A stretch of 23,107 nt of DNA, taken from the IMG/VR virus record IMGVR_UViG_3300032092_000272, positions 1-23,107 of that record; one strand, written 5' to 3'. Origin of the DNA: a virus. Shown one piece after another: positions 1 through 7,952 of this stretch. A program made the translations under genes and the position numbers. A model generated the notes under the pieces. That model made no database searches. It was not told where the DNA came from and saw only the letters and a program-made list of their open reading frames with translations. Numbering within the stretch: the first letter of the stretch is position 1; each line of letters opens with the position of its first letter.

Positions 1-95
1 CGTGTTGCTGATGTTAGTGACGCTGTGTTTGTTGTTACAAACAATGCAGCAGCACCAACAATAATGTTAGCGTTTGAGCCTCTTGTATATGCCAT
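1..95 (-). CDS. Probable major tail (tube) protein, N-terminal part only
   Basis: Reading from the ATG at 95 down to the window edge gives 31 residues starting MAYTRGSNANIIVGAAALFV and still open. A likely Shine-Dalgarno (AAAGATGGTGA, 7 bases upstream) supports this start. An in-frame ATG at 116 would add seven residues but has a poorer ribosome site. The gene follows the tail terminator gene, where HK97-like long-tailed phages carry the tail tube gene, and it has its own promoter at 151-159, as expected for an abundant virion protein. The tail-tube assignment rests on position and promoter rather than on a recognised motif. Confidence 0.5.
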   Translation of the reverse strand, partial: MAYTRGSNANIIVGAAALFVTTNTASLTSAT

Positions 96-150
96 ATTTA
101 TTTCACCATCTTTCATTTATGAATTAATGGGCGTGTGTTTCCTCTATATA

Positions 151-159
151 AGTATAACA
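151..159 (-). promoter_or_regulatory. Extended -10 promoter before the tail tube gene
   Basis: On the minus strand the bases read TGTTATACT, a TGn-extended -10. No good -35 is visible. It lies just past the stop of the upstream gene (172). Transcription would start near 144, giving a leader of about 49 bases to the ATG at 95. Confidence 0.6.
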
Positions 160-171
160 CAGTTTTAGGTA

Positions 172-696
172 TTACTCTAATTCGACCATTGTGTAGTCAT
201 AGTAGATGACTATCTTGTTACCGCCATAGGTTCTGGCTGAAGCAAAGTTGATGATATCTCTTGTTTCTTGCAACTGAAATACCCTGAAACTGTGGAATCT
301 AAAGTTTGGCTGAAGACTTACTCCCTCTACTACAATAGGTCCATGTTTAATGCACCACTCATTTAGGTCTTGGGCTGTTTCATCCTCACCATCCATAAGT
401 CTATTTACTTTTTCAGTGATTTTAATCATGTTGATAGTTGAGTTTTCTGCTGTTGCATAAAAGTAATACAGCAACTGCTCGCACTTGATATGTGGAAAAG
501 AACTCTTACGCATTCTCATCATTCTGTCGTAAGTACACATAACTCCACCTGGAGGAAAAAACTCTGTTACATCGTTAATTGTAGATGGTGTGGTTGGAAA
601 GAATGGAACTGTTTCAAAACCTAGGTCTTGCAATTTTTCTTGCAGGTAGGCATTTACCCATAACACTGGGGTATTCAGGATTGATGTTTTACTCAT
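172..696 (-). CDS. Probable tail terminator / tail completion protein
   Basis: This 174-aa protein follows the HK97-gp10-like protein and precedes the probable tail tube gene. That is the place of the tail terminator (lambda gpU / HK97 gp11 type), which caps the tail tube and joins it to the neck. The start ATG overlaps the previous stop as TAATG, so translation is coupled. No catalytic motif, signal peptide or membrane segment is visible; it is a mixed alpha/beta soluble protein. The size is at the upper end for tail terminators. The role is inferred from gene order, and another neck component is possible. Confidence 0.55.
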   Translation of the reverse strand: MSKTSILNTPVLWVNAYLQEKLQDLGFETVPFFPTTPSTINDVTEFFPPGGVMCTYDRMMRMRKSSFPHIKCEQLLYYFYATAENSTINMIKITEKVNRLMDGEDETAQDLNEWCIKHGPIVVEGVSLQPNFRFHSFRVFQLQETRDIINFASARTYGGNKIVIYYDYTMVELE

Positions 697-1373
697 TATT
701 CAATTCTACCACCTTTAGATACCCAGTCATAGCCAACTTTAAATCCTAGTGATTTTCCTTGCTTTGAACCTGCCGCAAAATTGTTTTTATAGGTTCTTAT
801 ATCTTTAAAATGTTCTGCTATTCCACTGGATATCAAGAAAGACTGTGTAAAATAATTGTTAAAGAAATCTTTTAGTGTGTTTTCAAAACCCCCTTGTGTG
901 GCTGAACCTCCTGGATTTTCTACGACAACTGGTTTTTTTGTAAACACCTGCTCTTCATTGTCATTAAAAGACAGCACCCCTCCCTGTTTTGGTCTTATTG
1001 TTATAGGAGAACCATTCTCCATAATTGTTGCCTTATTGTAAAATGGCACCGTTGACCCTTTAGAATAAGAGTTTGATTGAGAAAATTCGTAACTAAAAGA
1101 TATTACGCTATCGTTATTTACTATGTAGTCTAAATCAAACAGTCTTGCATTTGGGCTTCCTGTTTCATACCATTCGTAAACATGATGAAGTATTTCTGGG
1201 TTTACCCTAGCGTTAGAGTCTATAAAGTTTTTAAGAGATTCTATTACAGTCTCTCCTAAATTGTTTAGAAACTTACCCTGTGCTTCTTCTGCACCCTCCA
1301 AAAATCCAATAGAATACTTTGCAATATTATTTAACTTTTCAACCAAAGAATCTGATTCAAACTTGACTATCAC
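696..1373 (-). CDS. Probable neck / minor tail protein, HK97 gp10-like
   Basis: A 225-aa soluble protein, started by GTG at 1373, which overlaps the previous stop as GTGA. There is no early in-frame ATG to replace it. The N-terminal third looks helical (residues 1-60), as in HK97 gp10-like proteins. It sits between a head-closure-like protein and a tail-terminator-like protein, the usual gp10 position. The C-terminal part ends in a Gly/Lys-rich stretch (about residues 200-225). Function is inferred from order and size; no diagnostic motif was recognised. It ends with TAATG coupling to the next gene. Confidence 0.5.
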   Translation of the reverse strand: MIVKFESDSLVEKLNNIAKYSIGFLEGAEEAQGKFLNNLGETVIESLKNFIDSNARVNPEILHHVYEWYETGSPNARLFDLDYIVNNDSVISFSYEFSQSNSYSKGSTVPFYNKATIMENGSPITIRPKQGGVLSFNDNEEQVFTKKPVVVENPGGSATQGGFENTLKDFFNNYFTQSFLISSGIAEHFKDIRTYKNNFAAGSKQGKSLGFKVGYDWVSKGGRIE

Positions 1374-1816
1374 AAGTCTACCGCCTGATTTTCAGAACGT
1401 CTAAGAATAACCTTGTAATACTCTACCTTTCCAAATGGACCAACGATTGGGCTTAGAGTTGCTACCTCAAACAAAGTGGTGTTTCCAGAACGTGGTCCTG
1501 AAGATTCATTATAGATACTTTCTCCAGCATTGTTTCTAATATTAGTAATAACAATATTAGTGATAGAATATAGGGTTTCTGTGCTAGACACTGCTGGGTC
1601 GTTTCTGACTCTCCCAATGATTGCAGTTCTTATGTTTAGGTTTGGTTCTGTATTAACATCTTCTTTAAACTTGCTACCAGCAACATTAAAGAAACAGGCT
1701 ACTGTTTTATCTAAAACCCATTGCTTTTTTGTATTTCCATAAGCACCTGTTTCTACAATAGGATAATAAATATCAGCAAGTAGAGGGTAGGTAAAGTCTG
1801 TAGTTTCGCATATCAT
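1370..1816 (-). CDS. Probable head closure (stopper) protein
   Basis: A 148-aa protein directly after the head-tail adaptor, coupled to it by a TAATG overlap and to the next gene by GTGA. In HK97/SPP1-type phages this slot holds the head-closure protein that seals the portal channel and docks the tail. The sequence looks rich in beta strand (for example the LYSITNIVITNIR stretch, about residues 82-94), consistent with the small beta-barrel stopper fold. No motif proves this. It could be another connector component. Confidence 0.5.
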   Translation of the reverse strand: MICETTDFTYPLLADIYYPIVETGAYGNTKKQWVLDKTVACFFNVAGSKFKEDVNTEPNLNIRTAIIGRVRNDPAVSSTETLYSITNIVITNIRNNAGESIYNESSGPRSGNTTLFEVATLSPIVGPFGKVEYYKVILRRSENQAVDL

Positions 1817-2958
1817 TATAGTATTGCTGGCTTGAAGACATTGCCCTTATAGTTGTTAAGAATCTTATCAACAAGCATGTTGCCAGTTCCCTCCAAGAAT
1901 TGTGGGGCAAACTTGATATCAAATTGGTCTGTTTTGTACTGGGTTACAAATCTTTTGTAGTAGTCATTTGAGCCACATTTTAGTTCTTCTACAAGAATGG
2001 TTGCAGCCTTTTCAACATCTGCTGGAATTGTTTTATATCCTGCATCTAAAACAAAAGTAAAGTCGCTTCCTTCTGCAAACGCTACATAACCAGTTCTTTG
2101 TCCAGCGTGTACCGCTAGGTCTCCAGAACCTGCTGGAAGTCTTAGAGGAGTTGATTCATTTCTATTGTATACCCCATTTGCCTCCACCCTAGCAATAGCA
2201 GAATTGTCTAGCAATGTCTTGTACTCATACTCCCATACTCTAAGAACCGTACCAGCAGTAGATATATTTCCTGTTGTTGAGTTTGCAAAACTAAAAGATG
2301 TGGTTGTTGGAACTGCTGTAACTACAAATGTTCCACGATATCCTGTTGGAACAACTGTAGAAATAGTCACTACTTCTCCAACTTCAAATCCGTGTGCAGT
2401 AGCAGTTGTTAGGGTTACGGTTCCAGATGATATCGTTGGGGTTTGTGTTGCAAGAGTAATTGGAACATCTTCGCCATTATAAATAAGAACGTTATTTTCA
2501 TAGACCTTTAGAACCTTGTTAACATTGTGCCAGATTGGAAAATAATCCCCACCCTGACCTTCTTTGACAATAACAAGTTTATGATTGTAGAAATCGCTTT
2601 TGTCAAGATAGTTATCCATAATAGACCTAGCAATGATTTCCCATTTCTTATATTCCGCAATTTCAGTTGCTGTAGTTGCTAGAGTATTTGGATTAACATA
2701 TGGTCTATAGATTGTTAGGTTTTCATCTACAACGATTTCTCCAGCAGAATCTTTTACTTGAAACAAAAAGTCACGGTCGTATTGAACTTTTGACCTTGGC
2801 AAAATATATGAAATTTGTTTATTTGCATCTGATGTGAGGGTTGTTGTTTCGGATGAGTGGTCCACCAAATCCTGTACATAAACAGAGTATGCAGTGTTAG
2901 CCGCTGGTACATCCCATTTAGTTGTAATTGGATAAGGTGGAACTCTCAAAACCTCCAT
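1816..2958 (-). CDS. Head-tail adaptor / connector protein with an inserted beta domain
   Basis: A 380-aa protein whose ATG abuts the stop of the 127-aa gene. Its position after the capsid genes and before the stopper suggests the head-tail adaptor that binds the portal (HK97 gp6 / SPP1 gp15 role). It is much longer than the usual 100-200 aa. Part of the extra length is a beta-rich module at residues 174-239 with the pattern TA-HGF-VGE-V-IS, G-Y-GTF-V-AV and NIS-AGTV. The same module occurs in the 1105-aa LamG protein of this window (residues 59-120), about 25 of 51 positions identical by eye. The C-terminal 110 residues are more helical. TAATG couples it to the next gene. The connector role is inferred from context. 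Confidence 0.55.
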   Translation of the reverse strand: MEVLRVPPYPITTKWDVPAANTAYSVYVQDLVDHSSETTTLTSDANKQISYILPRSKVQYDRDFLFQVKDSAGEIVVDENLTIYRPYVNPNTLATTATEIAEYKKWEIIARSIMDNYLDKSDFYNHKLVIVKEGQGGDYFPIWHNVNKVLKVYENNVLIYNGEDVPITLATQTPTISSGTVTLTTATAHGFEVGEVVTISTVVPTGYRGTFVVTAVPTTTSFSFANSTTGNISTAGTVLRVWEYEYKTLLDNSAIARVEANGVYNRNESTPLRLPAGSGDLAVHAGQRTGYVAFAEGSDFTFVLDAGYKTIPADVEKAATILVEELKCGSNDYYKRFVTQYKTDQFDIKFAPQFLEGTGNMLVDKILNNYKGNVFKPAIL

Positions 2959-3342
2959 TTAGGCAAATGCCTCCGCTACTTCTTCTGGAGTACATAGGCG
3001 AATGCCTCTTTGTGCTGTCCAGAAGTCTGCATATCTTTTTGGAACAATGTTGTAACCAACATTAATTTTTCCAAAACCATCTGCATATACGTTGCGTGTT
3101 GAAAATAATGCAACCTTAGTGGTTGTTGATACTTCTTCAACTTCTTTCTTTTCTACCTTTGCTTTTCCAGCATTTGTGGTTGTTGAACCAATTACGCCAT
3201 CTGCATTAAATCCCAATGTAGGAACGTCTCTTGTTGGTTCTGGTGCTACGATAACCTTTTCCTCAATTACTTCTGCCACTGTTTCTGCAACCGCATCTTC
3301 AACAACAGGCTTTGTGGTAGGTGTCTTTTTTTCTTCAGCCAT
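2959..3342 (-). CDS. Small acidic capsid-adjacent protein, function unknown
   Basis: A 127-aa protein directly downstream of the capsid gene, with its own promoter (TGGTATAAT at 3369-3377) and a strong ribosome site (AAGGAGG, 3350-3356, 7 bases from the ATG). Residues 1-70 are a low-complexity Glu/Val/Thr/Pro-rich arm. Residues 75-127 are a compact domain ending in TPEEVAEAFA, with a conserved-looking core around STRNVYADGFGKINVGYNIV. Small proteins of this layout are familiar next to phage capsid genes, but I cannot assign a function; head decoration or connector assembly are possibilities. Its separate promoter and the terminator before it suggest that its dose is set independently of the capsid. 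Confidence 0.7.
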   Translation of the reverse strand: MAEEKKTPTTKPVVEDAVAETVAEVIEEKVIVAPEPTRDVPTLGFNADGVIGSTTTNAGKAKVEKKEVEEVSTTTKVALFSTRNVYADGFGKINVGYNIVPKRYADFWTAQRGIRLCTPEEVAEAFA

Positions 3343-3368
3343 GATAAATCCTCCTTAGATTTAATTTA

Positions 3369-3377
3369 ATTATACCA
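3369..3377 (-). promoter_or_regulatory. Extended -10 promoter after the capsid terminator
   Basis: The minus strand reads TGGTATAAT. The start of transcription would fall near 3362, giving a leader of about 20 bases that holds the AAGGAGG site. It lies immediately downstream of the terminator at 3392-3419, so the connector genes restart here after capsid transcription ends. Confidence 0.72.
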
Positions 3378-3391
3378 GATAAATATAGAAA

Positions 3392-3419
3392 GGGGGTAGA
3401 GAACTTAATCCCTACCCCC
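3392..3419 (-). terminator. Rho-independent terminator after the capsid gene
   Basis: GGGGGTAG (3392-3399) and CTACCCCC (3412-3419) form a perfect 8-bp stem with a 12-base loop. In the capsid transcript direction the stem is followed by TTTCTATATTT. It lies 25 bases after the capsid stop and just before the next promoter. Confidence 0.82.
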
Positions 3420-3444
3420 ATTCAAGTGTAACGCTAAACAGAGA

Positions 3445-4608
3445 TTAGTCTGTTGTTGCGTCTGCGAATGCTACTGCATCCAGTTCTTCCCATGCGATTC
3501 CAAAGCGAACGAATACTGTATATTCTACAGTGTCCTTCTTTGGTACATAGAAACGGTTTACAGTGATATCTCTCTGGAAGCCCCAAATACGGTTCTGTGG
3601 GAACGTTAGGTCAACGAATCCTGCAGGGTAGTAAGGAACTTCAAGAACAGGTACACCTAGAACACGAGTCTGACGTGCTTCACCGAAAGTCTGGTTTGCA
3701 CCACCTAGGAACTCTCCACGAGAACCTTCAGTAGAACCGATGTTAGCAATAACAGTACCATTGTTCTTAACAATGTTGGCAAATGTGTCTGTACCAGCAT
3801 AGAACTTTAGTCCGTTAGTGATAGCACGGTATCTGCGAGGCATAGCCAAGATAAGTGCTTGCATTCTTTCAGTTGTCCAATCAGTGAACGCAGCATTTGA
3901 CCCAACTAGTGTTGTGTTAATTACTTCGTGTGCACTTCCAGGGTTGTTACCAGAACTAACGCTAGGGTTAGTCTTCTCCAAGTTAATGAATCCATTCATA
4001 ATGCTTAGGAACGAACCTGTTGAACCGTCACCGTTAATGGCTAGGTCTTCGATGTCGTTACCGAAAGCATTAGTCATTAGACGAACTAGGTGGTCCTCTA
4101 GAGCAGCACCCTCGATGTTATCTTCGAGTGTCTCCGCAGAAACTTCCCAGTCTAGACGAATTTTCTTGGTAGTTAGTTCAACCTTTGAGAAAGTTGCACC
4201 TGTGTTAGTGTATGTTGAAACACCCTGGTTTGCAGCACGAATAACACGGTCTCCCACGTTAATCTTCTCCAACTCCATTGTGTTTGCTCTCATTGTAACT
4301 CTGCGTCCGTCCTTTGCAAGTGTGGTTGCGTCCCAAACATAGTCGATAAATCGTCTTGCCTGTTCAGGGCGTAGGATACCAGTACCTGGATAGTTGTTGT
4401 TCGCAGTGCTAGATGGGTTTACAGCATTTGCACCTGTTGTTACACCAAAGTTAGCAGTTGGGCTGTTGCCTAGGAAAGTTCCGTTTTCTGAGAACGCTCC
4501 TGTGCCGCTTGACACGCTGTCTGATGTACCGAAAGCACCTTCAGCGTTAGGGTATCCAGAAACTGGAGACGCACCTGAAGGCATATTTTTGATAATTTCT
4601 TCTGACAT
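3445..4608 (-). CDS. Major capsid protein, HK97 fold
   Basis: A 387-aa protein that builds the icosahedral head. It directly follows the protease/scaffold gene, as in HK97-type phages. The motif EDLAINGDGSTGS (about residues 190-202) is typical of the phage major capsid family, and the C-terminal half carries the expected P-domain and A-domain style sequence. The first 70 residues are low-complexity Gly/Ser/Asn/Ala and may be flexible or removed by the protease. The start chosen is the ATG at 4608: its ribosome site AGGAGGTGA lies at 4617-4625, 8 bases upstream. A GTG at 4620 lies inside that site and is unlikely. A strong terminator follows, fitting a highly expressed gene. Confidence 0.9.
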   Translation of the reverse strand: MSEEIIKNMPSGASPVSGYPNAEGAFGTSDSVSSGTGAFSENGTFLGNSPTANFGVTTGANAVNPSSTANNNYPGTGILRPEQARRFIDYVWDATTLAKDGRRVTMRANTMELEKINVGDRVIRAANQGVSTYTNTGATFSKVELTTKKIRLDWEVSAETLEDNIEGAALEDHLVRLMTNAFGNDIEDLAINGDGSTGSFLSIMNGFINLEKTNPSVSSGNNPGSAHEVINTTLVGSNAAFTDWTTERMQALILAMPRRYRAITNGLKFYAGTDTFANIVKNNGTVIANIGSTEGSRGEFLGGANQTFGEARQTRVLGVPVLEVPYYPAGFVDLTFPQNRIWGFQRDITVNRFYVPKKDTVEYTVFVRFGIAWEELDAVAFADATTD

Positions 4609-4631
4609 TTTATTTTTCACCTCCTAGTGAA

Positions 4632-5120
4632 TTATTTTAGTAAATCGGATGTTGTGAGGAAACTTCCGCCCCATACTGATTTTTCCACCAGTACTGGTTC
4701 CTGAATGACCTCACCGAGGTCACCAGACTTGCGGAAAGCGGTGTCTGCTTCAACAGCATCGATACGCTTTCCAAGATTGTTAAAGCCTGACTCTGCATCT
4801 GTAACTTTTGAGGCTACATATCCGAGTGACTTCTTTAGTTCAGCAACTTCGGAAACTAGTGATGCATTTGCATCTGCTAGTGACTTAATGATTGCTGTAA
4901 TGTCGCTAAAGGCTGTTGTAACTGTTGAGCCTAGTTCTGAAACTGCCTTGGCAATTTCTTCCTCTGAACCTGGAACAACTTCTTCTACAACTTCTTCTAC
5001 ATGTGTTGGTTCTGCTACTGGAGCGTCTTCAACAACTTCTTCTGTAGCAGGAGCGTCAACTACAACTTCTGCCTCTGGAGCGACATCTACTGATTCAACG
5101 TTTACGTTTTCATCGGTCAT
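4632..5120 (-). CDS. Nested scaffold protein from an internal start
   Basis: Inside the protease gene and in the same frame, an ATG at 5120 is preceded by AAGGAG (5130-5135), 9 bases upstream. The main start of the same gene has no ribosome site. The product would be 162 aa: an acidic N-terminal arm, then a predicted coiled coil, and no protease residues. Lambda uses the same layout: protease C contains scaffold Nu3 from an internal start. It would give the excess of free scaffold needed to shape the procapsid around the capsid protein encoded next. The site and frame are seen; expression is inferred. Confidence 0.68.
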   Translation of the reverse strand: MTDENVNVESVDVAPEAEVVVDAPATEEVVEDAPVAEPTHVEEVVEEVVPGSEEEIAKAVSELGSTVTTAFSDITAIIKSLADANASLVSEVAELKKSLGYVASKVTDAESGFNNLGKRIDAVEADTAFRKSGDLGEVIQEPVLVEKSVWGGSFLTTSDLLK

Positions 5121-5882
5121 GTTATCATTCTCCTTTTTAATAGTCTTAGAAGTATTAATGCCTTTAGCACTATCTACTAAGAACTTTATCATGTCAAGTT
5201 TGTCAGCATCTGACTTCTCGACAAAACCTATGTTTTGCATACTTGCACCAGTGACTGGGCTTAATGCTGTTTCTTCTTCTGAGATTGTTACTAATCCAGA
5301 TTCTTTATCCCAGAATACATTTTCTAGGATTGTTTCTGTACCCTCGCCTGTGATGGTATCAACACCGTCTACCTTTTCAACAGATAGTATATTGGCAAAC
5401 TGATTTGCTGGACTATCAACCAATGATAGTTCAACCAAATCGTAATCTTTGATAATCCTAATAGCAGTGTCGCTCTTCTCATCATAACCGTCATCCCATT
5501 TATTCATCTTGCCACCGATTGAAAAACCAGTGTATGTTCCATCAATAACTTTTTCCCATGCATCCTGAGCACCCTTAGAAACATATGCTGATACATAGAT
5601 GCCTTGATAAAACTTCTTTGTCTCTGGGTCAAAATACTTATCTTCTTTGAATGCTACCATTTTGCCAATTGCCTTTGGTTGGTGCATTTCACGGATGTTA
5701 CCACGGAACTTTGAGAAGGCTGATAGAGATGCTTCTGGGGTAACGATATCATTCTGCTTGTCAATGTTATCAAGCGTAGCAAAACCAGATACGATTCTGC
5801 GTTCTACGTCTACCTTTGTGAGAGGCATAGAGATACGGACATTATTTCCGTCAATGTCAAAATGTGCTTTTTGAATACTCAT
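4632..5882 (-). CDS. Prohead protease (XkdF-like, S78 type) fused to a scaffold domain
   Basis: A 416-aa protein. Residues 1-165 match the XkdF/S78 prohead protease type, which cleaves scaffold and capsid N-termini during head maturation. Likely catalytic residues are H67 (in REMHQP), S121 (in YTGFSIGG) and E151 (in LVELSLVDSPAN), close to the H65/S114/E148 of HK97 gp4. Residues 255-305 are very acidic Glu/Val/Ala/Pro-rich. Residues 310-385 look like a coiled coil, as expected for a scaffold. The start used is the ATG at 5882, which follows a TATAAT by 7 bases and has no Shine-Dalgarno, so it looks leaderless. An upstream in-frame start at 6056 would run through the promoters and into the portal gene. 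An internal start at 5120 can make the scaffold alone. Confidence 0.85.
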   Translation of the reverse strand: MSIQKAHFDIDGNNVRISMPLTKVDVERRIVSGFATLDNIDKQNDIVTPEASLSAFSKFRGNIREMHQPKAIGKMVAFKEDKYFDPETKKFYQGIYVSAYVSKGAQDAWEKVIDGTYTGFSIGGKMNKWDDGYDEKSDTAIRIIKDYDLVELSLVDSPANQFANILSVEKVDGVDTITGEGTETILENVFWDKESGLVTISEEETALSPVTGASMQNIGFVEKSDADKLDMIKFLVDSAKGINTSKTIKKENDNMTDENVNVESVDVAPEAEVVVDAPATEEVVEDAPVAEPTHVEEVVEEVVPGSEEEIAKAVSELGSTVTTAFSDITAIIKSLADANASLVSEVAELKKSLGYVASKVTDAESGFNNLGKRIDAVEADTAFRKSGDLGEVIQEPVLVEKSVWGGSFLTTSDLLK

Positions 5883-5889
5883 AGTATTA

Positions 5890-5895
5890 ATTATA
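5890..5895 (-). promoter_or_regulatory. Proximal TATAAT for a leaderless protease mRNA
   Basis: The minus strand reads GGGGCTATAAT, then exactly seven bases, then the ATG at 5882. Transcription would begin on or next to the A of the start codon. It lacks the TG extension seen elsewhere and has no clear -35, so it may be weaker than the promoter at 5928-5936. Confidence 0.55.
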
Positions 5896-5927
5896 GCCCC
5901 TTTTTGTGAAAGTGTTATACAAATGTT

Positions 5928-5936
5928 ATTATACCA
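5928..5936 (-). promoter_or_regulatory. Distal extended -10 promoter before the protease gene
   Basis: TGGTATAAT on the minus strand, starting four bases after the portal stop codon. It would give a leader of about 40 bases with no Shine-Dalgarno close to the ATG at 5882. Together with the TATAAT at 5890-5895 it forms a tandem promoter pair in a 58-base gap. Confidence 0.6.
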
Positions 5937-5940
5937 CTTT

Positions 5941-7539
5941 TTAAGAGGAGCGTCTCCCCTCGCCTTGAGCATTTCTACCTGCAGTTGTTGCTGTGTTGTC
6001 AGCCTGAGCCTGTTGTCTTTGAGCATCACGCTCTCTGTTACCTGCGTTGTTGGCATTAGAGTCTGCTGCTTGGCGAGCAGTTGGTTGAATCATTGAATCA
6101 CTTTCAGAACGTTCTGGAAGATTTAGAAGTTCACGAGCCTCATTAGGAACCATAATCTGGTTCTTGACATAGTTAGTAAGAATCTGTGACTGAGCCAATT
6201 CATCGGTAAGAGTAAGTTCGTTAAACTTGAATTCTAGAACATCTGTCTTTTCACGAATAATCTTATTAAGAATCTTTTCAAGATTGCGTTGTGCTGGTCT
6301 TGCAACCTGCTCTTTAAATGTTCTGTCCTGTGCTAGTGAATCAGCAATTGATGATGAACTACTGCCTCCAAGTTTTGAAAGTGGTACTTGGTGAGCAACA
6401 AGAATATCGTCACGATTCTGGTCACGATACTTTGAGAATGAACCTTCTTGGATGCCATTTTCAATCGGTTCCATCTTGAACTCAACCTTGTTACTATCTG
6501 AGTCTCCTGGCAATGGAATGTAAAGAGTTCTGTGTGACTGTCCTTTTAAACCAGTCTGCAAGAAACGGAACAACTTGTCTTCTGCTTCCTGTGTCAATTG
6601 TGCACCCTTAAGAGTAACGATGTAGCGTGGTACAGCCTTATTATTAAAGTAATCGATGTTGTATTGTGATGCCAGCATGTCTCCCAGTAGAGATGGCATA
6701 GCAGCCATAATGTCTGGAACACCATAGAAAGTGTTTAGAGGAGAGTATTCCTTAATGTGGATAATTTCATTTGGTCGTGGGTCTTCGGTAATGTAGTTAA
6801 TGTTCTTTGCCCCGAAGTTGCGGAAATAAACAACCTTGTTTGAAATGATTTGAACGTAACCATCACGCAATCTGCGAACACGCATTGTTGAAGCAGGAAT
6901 ATGACCAATGTAGCCAATGTCTCCGCTAGTTGTTCTTCCAACCTCAATGTAGCCATTACCCATTGCGTGTACGTCAGTAAATACCTTTTCTAGAACAGAG
7001 GAGAATGATTCGTCCTGATTTAGTCCTTCTACCCAATCCCTAAGTTGAACCTTAAGTCTTTCAATTCTGTTTCTGGCACGAGCCATTTGGTCTGCTGATG
7101 CAGCCTCTAGTTTAAGGTTTGTTTTGTCAGATACGATAAAATCATAGCCAAGACCAACTGTATTTTCTACCTTTGCGTCAATAGCAGCGTGGTTAGCAAA
7201 AGAGGTGTCATAATAGTTTGCAAGTTCGTAAAGGTTGTATGGTGGAGTAATTACGTCAAAGAGTGAGTATGCATTGCGAAATACTATACCAGGGTTAATG
7301 GCATTTGAGCGAGCACCATTAGTACCCATCTGGATTGCACCAGCAGACTCTAGATAGGCATCATCACCTAAAGCCTTAGCCATTCTAGAACTTCTACGCT
7401 TAAAGTTAGTCTGCATACCAGAAAGACCCTTTAGTTCGTCCCATGATTTTGTAAATGGGTCCATAGAAGCAAATTCGTTTACAGCCTCTTGAGCCTCATC
7501 TAGTCTTGCAGGGGTATTGGCGTATTCATAATAATTCAT
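5941..7539 (-). CDS. Portal protein, PBSX/phage-portal family
   Basis: A 532-aa portal protein. Twelve copies form the ring at the head vertex through which DNA is packaged and ejected. The central region carries family features: NGYIEVGR (about 214-221), PNEIIHIKEYSPLNTFYGVPDIMAA written here in part as HIKEYSPLN...YGVPD (about 260-280), then a long helical stem region. The C-terminal 60 residues are a disordered Gln/Asn/Ala/Arg-rich tail. It pairs with an XkdF-like protease, as in PBSX-type modules. The ATG overlaps the previous stop as TAATG, so it is translated after the 131-aa protein and shares that gene's promoter. The terminase genes expected just upstream are absent. Confidence 0.9.
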   Translation of the reverse strand: MNYYEYANTPARLDEAQEAVNEFASMDPFTKSWDELKGLSGMQTNFKRRSSRMAKALGDDAYLESAGAIQMGTNGARSNAINPGIVFRNAYSLFDVITPPYNLYELANYYDTSFANHAAIDAKVENTVGLGYDFIVSDKTNLKLEAASADQMARARNRIERLKVQLRDWVEGLNQDESFSSVLEKVFTDVHAMGNGYIEVGRTTSGDIGYIGHIPASTMRVRRLRDGYVQIISNKVVYFRNFGAKNINYITEDPRPNEIIHIKEYSPLNTFYGVPDIMAAMPSLLGDMLASQYNIDYFNNKAVPRYIVTLKGAQLTQEAEDKLFRFLQTGLKGQSHRTLYIPLPGDSDSNKVEFKMEPIENGIQEGSFSKYRDQNRDDILVAHQVPLSKLGGSSSSSIADSLAQDRTFKEQVARPAQRNLEKILNKIIREKTDVLEFKFNELTLTDELAQSQILTNYVKNQIMVPNEARELLNLPERSESDSMIQPTARQAADSNANNAGNRERDAQRQQAQADNTATTAGRNAQGEGRRSS

Positions 7540-7934
7540 TAGTCATCACGTCCGTACAGGTCTAGAGTTTTCTTGGCATCTACCATTGCACCTAGGTCTG
7601 TTTCTGAAGGAATATATCCCTGAGCCATACGGTCAATTTGTTCGCTGTACTCTTCATCGGATACCTTGCGAACATTAGCAAAAAATACTGCCTGACCATC
7701 TGGCTGTCCTAGCCAAGTAGCCTCGTTACGAAGCAAGGCAATTCTTGATTCATCGCCCTTCATAGAGTCAATGCTAAGGGCATTTCCCTCTCCATCGGTA
7801 AACATTTTACCTGAGCGTAGTTGCCAAACGTAGATTCCGTAGTCTGAAAAAGGTTCTTCTACGACAGAAACTCTTGTTTTGCCAATTTGGTTGGGCATGA
7901 CTTGACCAATATCTTTTGTAGTATCTATATTCAT
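7539..7934 (-). CDS. Conserved small pre-portal protein, function unknown
   Basis: A 131-aa soluble protein coupled to the portal gene by TAATG. The start used is the ATG at 7934, exactly 7 bases after a TGGTATACT promoter and without a Shine-Dalgarno, which suggests a leaderless mRNA. A GTG two codons earlier is less likely. Features include RVSVVEEPFSDYGIYVWQL near residues 21-39 and SETDLGAMVDAKK near 110-122. I recall proteins of this type before portal genes in actinobacteriophages, but that is memory, not a search result. A structural or packaging-accessory role is plausible from its coupling to the portal. Confidence 0.72.
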   Translation of the reverse strand: MNIDTTKDIGQVMPNQIGKTRVSVVEEPFSDYGIYVWQLRSGKMFTDGEGNALSIDSMKGDESRIALLRNEATWLGQPDGQAVFFANVRKVSDEEYSEQIDRMAQGYIPSETDLGAMVDAKKTLDLYGRDD

Positions 7935-7941
7935 AACCACT

Positions 7942-7950
7942 AGTATACCA
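7942..7950 (-). promoter_or_regulatory. Extended -10 for the leaderless pre-portal/portal unit
   Basis: TGGTATACT on the minus strand, 7 bases from the ATG at 7934 and only 2 bases beyond the stop of the 1105-aa gene. No clear -35. The promoter occupies nearly the whole 18-base gap between the two genes. Confidence 0.7.
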
Positions 7951-7952
7951 CA

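Noticed and set aside
172-1816. Programmed frameshift in the tail module
   Set aside because: The genes overlap by simple TAATG, ATGA or GTGA coupling; no slippery heptamer with a longer overlap was seen, and the tail chaperone genes lie outside the window.
4705-5403. A 232-aa open frame on the plus strand opposite the protease/scaffold gene
   Set aside because: It is very Ser/Thr-rich, lacks a ribosome site and a promoter, and mirrors the codon pattern of the Glu/Val-rich scaffold on the other strand.
5883-6056. An upstream start at 6056 giving a 474-aa protease
   Set aside because: The added 58 residues run through both promoters and the portal gene end and have no homology to the family N-terminus, which fits the ATG at 5882.
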